From an uncultured bacterium (GTDB lineage: Bacteria; Patescibacteriota; Minisyncoccia; Phycocordibacterales; PALSA-1337): 10,002 bases of DNA. The translations under genes were made by a program, and so were the position numbers. Where the stretch lies: positions 1 to 10,002 of the forward strand of contig CAIRAF010000045.1 in assembly GCA_903876465.1 (NCBI GenBank), read 5' to 3'. The notes under the pieces are model-generated. The model was given only the letters and a program-made list of their open reading frames with translations, searched no databases and had not been told where the DNA came from. Of this stretch, positions 1-6,102 are shown piece by piece; the first letter of the stretch is position 1, and each line of letters opens with the position of its first letter.

Positions 1-1
1 A

Positions 2-814
2 ACTGCTCTTGCACTCGCTGCAACAGCTGCATTACCAGCATTTGCTCAGACGAATAATCAAGGTGAACAGAATGGTCAGCCCACAACAACTGGTTGGCAG
101 GGCCAAGGCAACAGTGCCGGAGCTCCAGGTCATACACGTGGAGCAGGCATGATGAACTCAGGTCCAGGAGTTTCTGGCACCGTTAGTTCAGTGAGCGGAA
201 ATATTATTACTATCGCAGGTCATCAGAGAACTGTACCTGGCACTCCTACATCAACTACTACATATACAGTCGATGCTACCAGCGCAACTATTAAGAAAAA
301 TAACACGACAAGTACCGTTTCAAGTATTACAGTCGGAGATAGAATATTTGCAGCAGGAACTATAACGGGTACCAATGTAGTTGCTACAAGTATCATTGAT
401 GGTTTACCTTCAATGATGGGTGGTCGTGGTAAAGGCCAACCAGGTGCAATGGGCTCCTCAACTTCTCCATTTGTCGGCAGTGGTCAACCGATTATTGCTG
501 GTTCGATCGGATCAATAAGTGGTAATACAGTTACAGTTACTACAGCGACTAATGTTACATACACTGTCGATGTAACAAATGCAAAAGTCGTTCAGGGTCC
601 AAATACCGTTAGTTTGTCTACTCTCACTGTAGGTGAAAAAGTAATTGTTCAGGGTACCGTTAATGGAAACTCTGTAACAGCTACTACAATCATCGATCAG
701 ACCGTTCCAGCTGGAACAAATACAACTCCTGGACAAGGTATGACGAATCCAGGTCAACACATGGGATTCTTTGGGGGAATTGGTAATTTCTTCAAACACC
801 TCTTTGGTTTCTAA
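2..814 (+). CDS. Secreted DUF5666-like repeat protein (5' partial)
   Basis: The reading frame is open to the left window edge, so the gene is truncated at its 5' end; 270 residues are visible. The first visible residues are the hydrophobic end of a signal peptide with a good signal peptidase I site (LPAFA before QTNNQ). A low-complexity Q/G/N/T stretch follows. Two related beta-rich repeats then lie at about residues 57-134 and 166-233. Each has the pattern G-S-I/V-S-S-V/I-S-G-N, then YTVD-x-T-x-A, then TVG(D/E)-(R/K)-(I/V), then T-x-IID. This matches DUF5666-type domains common in secreted Patescibacteria proteins (family recognised by pattern, not by search). The repeats are joined by a G/M/P-rich linker. 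The protein ends in an aromatic tail, GFFGGIGNFFKHLFGF. It is probably exported and surface-associated; the function is unknown. An internal ATG at 149 is not the start, because the signal peptide lies upstream in frame. Confidence 0.85.
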   Translation, partial: TALALAATAALPAFAQTNNQGEQNGQPTTTGWQGQGNSAGAPGHTRGAGMMNSGPGVSGTVSSVSGNIITIAGHQRTVPGTPTSTTTYTVDATSATIKKNNTTSTVSSITVGDRIFAAGTITGTNVVATSIIDGLPSMMGGRGKGQPGAMGSSTSPFVGSGQPIIAGSIGSISGNTVTVTTATNVTYTVDVTNAKVVQGPNTVSLSTLTVGEKVIVQGTVNGNSVTATTIIDQTVPAGTNTTPGQGMTNPGQHMGFFGGIGNFFKHLFGF

Positions 815-863
815 AATAGATTATTAATAAGTTAAATTAAAAAGCTTAATTAAAATTAATTTC

Positions 864-894
864 AAAAGCTCATTCGATATCGGGTGAGTTTTTT
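864..894 (+). terminator. Rho-independent terminator after the secreted repeat protein
   Basis: The stem ctcattc (869-875) pairs with gggtgag (882-888), with two G-T pairs, around a gatatc loop. It is extended by flanking A/T pairs and followed by six Ts (889-894). It lies 50 nt downstream of the stop codon at 814. The region 815-868 before it is AT-rich, and I see nothing else in it. Confidence 0.7.
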
Positions 895-917
895 GATATG
901 CTAGATATTAAGGAATA

Positions 918-923
918 TATAAT
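918..923 (+). promoter_or_regulatory. -10 box of the thermonuclease promoter
   Basis: A perfect TATAAT lies at 918-923. The best -35 candidate, TTGATA at 893-898, has a long 19-nt spacer and overlaps the end of the upstream terminator T-tract. The predicted transcript starts near 930. This leaves a leader of about 31 nt before the ATG at 961 and excludes the in-frame ATG at 898. No clear Shine-Dalgarno sequence precedes 961. Confidence 0.5.
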
Positions 924-960
924 GTGTGTTGTCTGGCACTGTCATTTCTCAGAGTTAAAA

Positions 961-1554
961 ATGAATGTAAATAAAAAGAAGCTAATTGGAGTAGCGCTTT
1001 TGTGTTTGTGTATCTTATGTCTTTGTGTGGTTATAGGTGTTTTGGTTTCATTTAGTAAAAGTAATATAGGTGTAGGTCAAAAGAAATACGTATCGTGGGC
1101 GTCAAAGGTTATAATTGATCCACAAAAGCTGTATCCAGTAGTGAGCGTTGTGGATGGTGATACTATTAAAACTATTATAGATGGACACAGTATTACTGTA
1201 CGTTTACTTGGCATCAATACACCTGAAGTTGTTGATCCTCGTAAATCCGTTGAATGTTTCGGTCCAGAAGCTTCTGCTGAAACAAAAACACTTTTAACAG
1301 GGAAGAGCGTCATATTGGCACTGAATCCAAATTACGAAAAGGTCGATATTTATGGCAGACTATTGGCGTATGCCTGGTTAGATGATTTATTTGTGAATGA
1401 GTATCTAGTCAAAGAAGGGTATGCATACGAGTATACATTCAATGAAAAAAATCCGTATCAATACCAATCTGAATTTAAAGCAGATGAATTGGTAGCAAAA
1501 AAAGAAAGTAAAGGTCTGTGGGGAAAATGTTCACAGACCGCCGTGAGTAAGTAG
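961..1554 (+). CDS. Membrane-anchored thermonuclease (SNase-like)
   Basis: This is a Ca-dependent phosphodiesterase of the staphylococcal nuclease family that cleaves DNA and RNA. With the start at 961 it has 197 residues. A lysine-rich N-terminus is followed by one hydrophobic segment (about 8-30) containing four cysteines, which acts as an uncleaved anchor or signal peptide, so the enzyme works outside the membrane. The SNase core follows: DGDT (65-68), VRLLGINTPE with the catalytic Arg81 and Glu89, GPEAS (101-105), and YGR with catalytic Arg133. The Asp that binds calcium in the classical enzyme is Asn87 here, a common variant in the family. The in-frame ATG at 898 sits directly behind the previous terminator and upstream of the predicted promoter, so 961 is preferred. 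In Patescibacteria such nucleases are thought to supply nucleotides from external DNA (inference). Confidence 0.88.
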   Translation: MNVNKKKLIGVALLCLCILCLCVVIGVLVSFSKSNIGVGQKKYVSWASKVIIDPQKLYPVVSVVDGDTIKTIIDGHSITVRLLGINTPEVVDPRKSVECFGPEASAETKTLLTGKSVILALNPNYEKVDIYGRLLAYAWLDDLFVNEYLVKEGYAYEYTFNEKNPYQYQSEFKADELVAKKESKGLWGKCSQTAVSK

Positions 1555-1557
1555 TTC

Positions 1558-1577
1558 AATAGCCCAGCGCTATTTTT
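1558..1577 (+). terminator. Terminator of the thermonuclease gene
   Basis: The stem aatagc (1558-1563) pairs with gctatt (1569-1574) around a 5-nt loop and is followed by Ts. It starts 4 nt after the stop codon. It overlaps the stop codon and last codons of the convergent reductase gene, so the two genes meet at this hairpin. The minus-strand side lacks a T-tract, so it should act mainly on the plus strand. Confidence 0.55.
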
Positions 1578-2484
1578 GCAACCAAATATAGATATCTTCG
1601 ATGGCTTTGACTGCATCACCTGCAGCAATATTGTTTTGATGATATAGACCATCCGTGCAATCACCAGCTGCCCATATTCCTTCAATGGAGGCACGCTGGT
1701 TTTTTGCATCAGTAATAATGTGATTGTATTTATCTAAATTAATTTCATCTTTTACAAAATCTGTATTTGGAACAGAGCCAATTTCCACAAAAATTCCTGT
1801 TGAATTTAATTCAATATCATTGCCAGATTTTGAATCTGTGTAAATAAATGAATTAACAAATTTATCACCCTTAACTTCTTTTGGAATAGCAAATTCAACT
1901 CCTTTGAACTTCGGATTCTTCATTACAGCTTCTATTGTTCCAGGATCAGCTTTATATTCACTTCTACTCAAAAGAGTGACACTCTTACAATACGCAAGTA
2001 GTTGTGATGCACTTTCAAAGCCAGCGTTACCACCTCCGACAACTACAACATCCTGACCATCATAAAGTGGTCCATCACAAGTCGCACAATAAGTAAGTCC
2101 TTTGTGTTCAAAAATATCAGCGCCTGGTACGTCTAGTTTGCGTCTACGACTGCCAGCTGTTACTAGAATAGCTCGGGCCTCATACGAACCCTTGTCAGTT
2201 GTAATTGCAAATGTTCCTTTATTTGTAACTTTTGTAACGTATTCTCCTTCCTTAAAATCAATTACATCTTTACCATATGCCTTAGCGTGATTCTCAAGGC
2301 TTTTTGATAATTCAAATCCAGAGATCGCTATAGTACCAACCCAGTTCTCAATCTTTTCTGAGACATTACTTTGTCCTAACCAGTCTTTCGTGATGACAAT
2401 AGTCTTGAGGCGTTTACGAGCAGCATAGACAGCTCCTGCAGCACCCGCTGGTCCTCCTCCTATAATTGCTAGATCGTACGTCAT
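1570..2484 (-). CDS. trxB: Thioredoxin reductase / AhpF-like FAD disulfide reductase
   Basis: This is an FAD- and NAD(P)H-dependent reductase of the low-molecular-weight thioredoxin reductase fold, 304 residues from the chosen start. It has the N-terminal FAD-binding GGGPAG (9-14), the redox-active pair CATC (Cys133, Cys136) followed by DGPLYDG, and a second nucleotide-binding loop GGGNAGFESA (150-159). The FAD-contacting C-terminus is WAAGDCTDG followed by HQNNIAAGDA. The HRRxxxR signature that gives TrxB its NADPH preference is absent. In its place stands LLSRSEYKAD, which with GIFVEIG and PNT resembles the C-terminal part of AhpF, so NADH is the likelier donor (inference). The start at 2484 is preferred over the longer frame (2538) because a strong promoter lies between them and the longer form would overlap the divergent kinase gene. 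The likely partner is a thioredoxin or peroxiredoxin elsewhere in the genome. Confidence 0.88.
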   Translation of the reverse strand: MTYDLAIIGGGPAGAAGAVYAARKRLKTIVITKDWLGQSNVSEKIENWVGTIAISGFELSKSLENHAKAYGKDVIDFKEGEYVTKVTNKGTFAITTDKGSYEARAILVTAGSRRRKLDVPGADIFEHKGLTYCATCDGPLYDGQDVVVVGGGNAGFESASQLLAYCKSVTLLSRSEYKADPGTIEAVMKNPKFKGVEFAIPKEVKGDKFVNSFIYTDSKSGNDIELNSTGIFVEIGSVPNTDFVKDEINLDKYNHIITDAKNQRASIEGIWAAGDCTDGLYHQNNIAAGDAVKAIEDIYIWLQK

Positions 2485-2496
2485 ATTTGTGGAAGC

Positions 2497-2505
2497 ATTA
2501 TAACA
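2497..2505 (-). promoter_or_regulatory. Extended -10 promoter of trxB
   Basis: Read on the minus strand, the sequence is TGTTATAAT: TG, one base, then a perfect TATAAT. Its hexamer covers 2502 to 2497. Transcription is predicted to start near 2490, only 6 nt before the ATG at 2484, so the mRNA would be almost leaderless. No good -35 hexamer is present at 16-18 nt, as is typical for extended -10 promoters. Confidence 0.65.
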
Positions 2506-2511
2506 TATTTC

Positions 2512-2520
2512 TGTTATACT
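2512..2520 (+). promoter_or_regulatory. Extended -10 promoter of the histidine kinase
   Basis: The plus strand reads TGTTATACT. With the hexamer at 2515-2520, the predicted +1 is 2527, exactly the A of the kinase ATG, so the transcript should be leaderless. The element mirrors the trxB promoter. Together they form a 7-bp inverted repeat, TATAACA (2499-2505) and TGTTATA (2512-2518), with a 6-nt spacer. Confidence 0.6.
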
Positions 2521-2526
2521 ATTGCC

Positions 2527-4101
2527 ATGAATCTTCACTTACTTTTACATGATTTGGGTTATGTAATAGATCTTATGGTTGCCATTTTCATGATTGGACT
2601 CATATCATATAAAGCAAAACCTGGTATTAGTAAAGTGACTCTTATTATTGCATTTATATCAGTCATTATTTTTGTAGTTTCGCATAGTCTAGGTGTGTCT
2701 GTTACAAACAGTGAATTATCGCGAAAGATATTGATGTTCAATTTGAATGATATATTTATGCCGCTTACCATCGCACATTGTGTATTTGCATTGCTAGGTA
2801 AGGCTCAACAACAGAAAAAAATTATTATCGCGTCGTATACTGTTGCATTCGGTATTCTTGTTTTTTTCATAATAAATCCAAGTCTTTTCCTTCTTGAATC
2901 TACGCCAAAATTATATTTTCCAAATTATTATGTACCAGGAAAATATTATTGGGTAATGCTTTTATTCTTTTTCTCCCTTAGTGTGTATTTTTTCTACTGG
3001 ATGATTAAACAATATCGAATTGCTCAGGGTGTTGAAAAAAATCGTATCAAATATTTTTTCATTGCGCTTATTTTAGGGTATATATTTGGCTCAATAGATT
3101 TCTTATTAATTTATAATATTCCAGCTGATCCGCTTTGGGGCGCGCTATTTGTTCCACTTTTTTCAATTCCTTTTATTTATGCCGCATTGCAATATGAAAT
3201 TATGGATATTTCCGTAATTGCAAAAAAATCTTTTGTCTATTCATTAATGGCTGGTGCTATTGGTGTAGTGTTAAGTATTTTAAATTATATAAATACTATC
3301 ATCATCCGAACCTACCCAACTTTTCCAGATTGGGCTTCATCGACTTTCTTCGCCCTAATCAGTGCTATAGCCGTGATTCTTATTTGGAGCAAGCTTCGAG
3401 AGGCTGACATACTTAAATACGAATTCATGAATGTTGTGACACACAAATTCCGTACACCGCTAACGTCTATTAAATGGACTATTGAGAATATGCGTGAATC
3501 TGCGACGCCAGCATTTAAAGAAAACATAGACCAGATTGAGTTAGCAAATAGTCGTCTTGTTGACCTAACAAATATACTCGTTAATCTATCAAGCTCCGAT
3601 GATAGAACATACGAGTATACACTTATGAAAATTGATATTGGTTCATTACTAAATGAATGTGTTTCTTATGTAAAAAATAAATCAAAAATTAATAATATAG
3701 ATATAGTTTATATTGAACAACCTGAGATATTTGTAGTGGCAGATAGTCAGAAAATAAAATTTGTTTTTCAGACATTGCTTGATAATGCTGTAAGTTATAG
3801 TCCTAAAGGAGGAAAAATTACTATTGATGTGAAGAAAGTCGATTCTCGTTTTTCAAGAAATAGTAATTTATCAATTAAAATTAGTGATACTGGTATCGGT
3901 ATTCCTAAAGACGAAATTAGATATATATTTACGAAATTCTATCGAGCGAAAAACGGTAGAAAAGCTGATACCGAAGGTATGGGTATTGGACTTTATCTTT
4001 CAAAACGTATTATTGAGAGACATGAAGGCAAAATAACTGTCGAATCAGAGGGCGAAGACAAAGGAACAGCACTTACAATTACCTTACCGCTAGCAAAATA
4101 A
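2527..4101 (+). CDS. Multi-pass membrane sensor histidine kinase
   Basis: This is a complete 524-residue sensor kinase. About seven to nine hydrophobic segments occupy residues 1-290 and resemble the 7TM-type sensory regions of bacterial kinases. A segment centred on 225 (YEIMDISVIAKKS) matches the cytosolic-loop style of this class. The catalytic half follows. The H-box is VVTHKFRTPLTS with phospho-acceptor His306, in place of the usual SHELRTPL. The N-box is LLDNAVSYSP (Asn420), the G1 box is DTGIGIP (454-460), the F-box is IFTKFYRA and the G2 box is GMGIGLYLSK (484-493). All residues needed for autophosphorylation are present. No PAS, HAMP or receiver domain is seen, and no response regulator lies beside it, so its partner must be elsewhere. 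The start at 2527 fits a leaderless mRNA; no Shine-Dalgarno site is present. The signal sensed is unknown. It diverges from trxB across a shared promoter region, which hints at a redox link but does not show one. Confidence 0.88.
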   Translation: MNLHLLLHDLGYVIDLMVAIFMIGLISYKAKPGISKVTLIIAFISVIIFVVSHSLGVSVTNSELSRKILMFNLNDIFMPLTIAHCVFALLGKAQQQKKIIIASYTVAFGILVFFIINPSLFLLESTPKLYFPNYYVPGKYYWVMLLFFFSLSVYFFYWMIKQYRIAQGVEKNRIKYFFIALILGYIFGSIDFLLIYNIPADPLWGALFVPLFSIPFIYAALQYEIMDISVIAKKSFVYSLMAGAIGVVLSILNYINTIIIRTYPTFPDWASSTFFALISAIAVILIWSKLREADILKYEFMNVVTHKFRTPLTSIKWTIENMRESATPAFKENIDQIELANSRLVDLTNILVNLSSSDDRTYEYTLMKIDIGSLLNECVSYVKNKSKINNIDIVYIEQPEIFVVADSQKIKFVFQTLLDNAVSYSPKGGKITIDVKKVDSRFSRNSNLSIKISDTGIGIPKDEIRYIFTKFYRAKNGRKADTEGMGIGLYLSKRIIERHEGKITVESEGEDKGTALTITLPLAK

Positions 4102-4122
4102 TTTTTGTAATAGTTTTGTGAA

Positions 4123-4147
4123 AAAAATCCGGTTTGACCGGATTTTT
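4123..4147. terminator. Bidirectional terminator between the kinase and ftsZ
   Basis: A perfect 10-bp inverted repeat, aaaaatccgg (4123-4132) and ccggattttt (4138-4147), encloses a 5-nt loop. T-rich flanks occur on both strands. It lies 21 nt after the kinase stop and 8 nt beyond the ftsZ stop, so it can end both convergent transcripts. Confidence 0.88.
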
Positions 4148-4155
4148 ATTTGATA

Positions 4156-5391
4156 TTATTTCAATCGAGATCTTCGAAGAAAAGCTGGCACTGCACCCCA
4201 GTCATCATCATCATTCGTTTCAACTTTTACATCCTTACGAATGACGGAATCAGTTGGTTTTGCTGTTATTGCAGAATCTTTGCGATCACTTGAATTTGAA
4301 AGGGTATTGAATATTTTTCCAGCAGAATTGGCGAGGCTACTACGAGTAGAAGGCTTCTCTGCAGTATTTTTTGAAAAGGCTCCTATGGGTGATACTTCAG
4401 CAGGAGTGTTATTTGAATTTGATTTTGATGCTGTTGATTCAGGAAAACCTGTAGCAATAACAGTGACACGTACCTCGTTTTTCTTGAGCTTATCATCGCG
4501 TACTGTACCAAAGATAATTTTAGCTTCAGGATCGATAGATTCAGTAATAACCTTTGCGGCATCTTGGATTTCAAACATTGTAAGGTCTTCACCGCCGGCA
4601 ATCGAGAAGAGGACACCTTTAGCACCAGTGATAGATACATCCAAGAGAGGACTATTGATAGCGGCCTTGGCGGCCTCTATAGCGCGATTCTCACCAGTTG
4701 CAGAGCCAATACCCATAAGTGCTGAACCAGCGTTTTCCATGACTGTACGGATATCAGCGAAGTCAATATTGATGAGTCCTGGAGTTGTGATGAGATCAGA
4801 GATTCCTTCAACTGCATGTCGTAGGATTTCATCACACATTGAAAAAGCGTTTTTAACAGTTGTTTCTTTGCCGACAGTTGAAAGGAGGCGATCATTTGGA
4901 ACAACTATGATAGCGTCGACTTCCTTCTTGAGTTCATCGAGCGCAGAGTCAGCTATGCGTCCACGCTGGCGTCCTTCAAAGAAGAAAGGTTTAGTAACAA
5001 CGCCGACGGTGAGACATCCAAGTTCCTTTGCAATACGTGCAACCATTGGTGAAGCACCGCTACCTGTACCGCCACCCAAACCGCAAGTGACGAAAACCAT
5101 ATCTGCCCCCTTGATAGCGTCTTGAACTTCATCGCGAGTTTCTTCTGCAGCACGACGACCCAAATCTGGGTTCATGCCAGTTCCTAGACCACGAGTAAGA
5201 TTTTTTCCAATATGGATTTTCTTCTTCGCTAGAGAGCCATGAAGATCTTGAGCATCAGTATTTACAACAATGAAATCAACACCTTTAACTTTAGCATTGA
5301 TCATGTGATTGACTGCATTGCGACCAGAGCCACCAACACCAAGAACTTTGATGCGTGCAAATGTTTCAATGTCTGGAGTTATGTGGGGCAT
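4156..5391 (-). CDS. ftsZ: Cell division GTPase FtsZ
   Basis: This is the tubulin-like GTPase that polymerises into the Z ring at mid-cell. It is complete at 411 residues. The N-terminal GTPase domain starts with KVLGVGGSGRNAVNHM (15-30). It contains the tubulin signature GGGTGSG (106-112) and RGRIADSAL, which matches the family's GTP-binding and polymer-contact positions. The T7 synergy loop is NIDFADIRTVM with Asp210 and Asp213, which complete the active site of the neighbouring subunit. The second domain ends near residue 316 (VTVIATGF). A Ser/Asn/Thr-rich disordered linker runs from about 318 to 393. The tail ends in DDDDWGAVPAFLRRSR, the conserved C-terminal peptide that binds FtsA and other anchors; ftsA lies two genes upstream. 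No Shine-Dalgarno site precedes the ATG. A promoter about 110 nt upstream can express it separately from the rest of the cluster. Confidence 0.97.
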   Translation of the reverse strand: MPHITPDIETFARIKVLGVGGSGRNAVNHMINAKVKGVDFIVVNTDAQDLHGSLAKKKIHIGKNLTRGLGTGMNPDLGRRAAEETRDEVQDAIKGADMVFVTCGLGGGTGSGASPMVARIAKELGCLTVGVVTKPFFFEGRQRGRIADSALDELKKEVDAIIVVPNDRLLSTVGKETTVKNAFSMCDEILRHAVEGISDLITTPGLINIDFADIRTVMENAGSALMGIGSATGENRAIEAAKAAINSPLLDVSITGAKGVLFSIAGGEDLTMFEIQDAAKVITESIDPEAKIIFGTVRDDKLKKNEVRVTVIATGFPESTASKSNSNNTPAEVSPIGAFSKNTAEKPSTRSSLANSAGKIFNTLSNSSDRKDSAITAKPTDSVIRKDVKVETNDDDDWGAVPAFLRRSRLK

Positions 5392-5507
5392 GATATAAGT
5401 TGGAATTAAATTTAAAAATTAAAAGTTTGGACAAGACAATCCATACGCCATTTATTTTTTAACGGCGTTCCGAAAGGCGGATCTATAAAAAGCAGAATAT
5501 GCCTTGT

Positions 5508-5535
5508 ATCATAGCAAGTTATAAATGCCGTGCAA
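5508..5535 (-). promoter_or_regulatory. Internal promoter of ftsZ
   Basis: On the minus strand, TTGCAC (-35, 5535-5530) is followed after 16 nt by TATGAT (-10, 5513-5508). TGC precedes the hexamer, giving the extended form TGCTATGAT. The predicted start is near 5501, with a leader of about 110 nt before the ftsZ ATG at 5391. The -35 lies in the last codons of the hydrolase gene. The leader holds no hairpin that I could recognise as a terminator. Confidence 0.5.
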
Positions 5536-6073
5536 GTATACAAATCGCTACAATTGTGACAATTATTTCTAACCAAAATGTGCTCATTTTCCAATATGTT
5601 TGAACAAGAAAATGAAAGTACTGCTTGAGAGAGCCTGGCCTATCAGAAGTTGGCTTTTCTGGTACTTCAAGTTTGATTGCAAATCTTTTATTTGAGATTG
5701 GTGCAAACCATCGGATTCCGTATTCGATTGAATCAAGAATGAAATGACTCCATGTACCTGCCAGAATTACCCAACCTAGGTATTTGGTGAATGTTGAATT
5801 AAAAATAATACCAATAATTACGACTATCAGACTTGATACTAACCAAAAAAAAGGAATGTGCGTTATATAATTGCGATGACTATCATTTCTATTTGCTGTA
5901 TTATGGCGATATTTTAAATTAAAAAACAAAAGATCAATATCTGGAAATTCACCAGCCAAAGTTCCTATTATCAAAAGCGTATTGATTTGGTTGATAGTTA
6001 AATCAGAAGGAAAGACAGTAAGAAGTGCTATCGTCGCCAAATATCCTCCAGCTAAATGTCCAGGTAGAACCAT
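5519..6073 (-). CDS. YdjM-type membrane-bound metal-dependent hydrolase (DUF457 family)
   Basis: This 184-residue integral membrane protein matches the LexA-binding, inner-membrane-associated putative hydrolase family (YdjM/DUF457). The conserved polar residues of the family are in order: PGHLAGGY with His6, EFPDIDLLF with Asp45 and Asp47, SHRNYITH with His66 and His72, and TWSHFILDS with His110 and Asp114. These are the presumed metal ligands. Hydrophobic segments lie at about 8-22, 30-42, 73-92, 100-116 and 163-181. The true substrate of the family is not established; a membrane lipid or similar substrate is a guess. It starts 29 nt after the ftsA stop and is followed by ftsZ, so it interrupts the usual ftsA-ftsZ pair. 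No Shine-Dalgarno sequence precedes the ATG. Confidence 0.82.
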   Translation of the reverse strand: MVLPGHLAGGYLATIALLTVFPSDLTINQINTLLIIGTLAGEFPDIDLLFFNLKYRHNTANRNDSHRNYITHIPFFWLVSSLIVVIIGIIFNSTFTKYLGWVILAGTWSHFILDSIEYGIRWFAPISNKRFAIKLEVPEKPTSDRPGSLKQYFHFLVQTYWKMSTFWLEIIVTIVAICILARHL

Positions 6074-6102
6074 GTTATATATGCATTATTATTCGTCGTA
6101 TT

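Noticed and set aside
898..960. Upstream in-frame ATG extending the thermonuclease by 21 residues
   Set aside because: It lies directly behind the terminator T-tract and upstream of the TATAAT at 918-923, and it would put a non-signal-like stretch before the clear Lys-rich anchor.
2485..2538. N-terminal extension of trxB to 2538
   Set aside because: It would cover the divergent promoters and overlap the kinase start. The family begins a few residues before the FAD-binding GGGPAG, matching the ATG at 2484.
4200..4220. Short tandem atc repeat as a microsatellite
   Set aside because: It simply encodes the four Asp residues before the conserved C-terminal peptide of FtsZ.
4241..5125. Long plus-strand open frame of 294 codons
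   Set aside because: It is antisense to ftsZ, whose protein is unmistakable in the other strand. The translation is low-complexity Ser/Ala/Ile-rich with no domain.
5412..5594. 60-codon minus-strand frame between the hydrolase and ftsZ
   Set aside because: It overlaps the end of the hydrolase gene in another phase, spans the predicted ftsZ promoter, and shows no domain or ribosome binding site.
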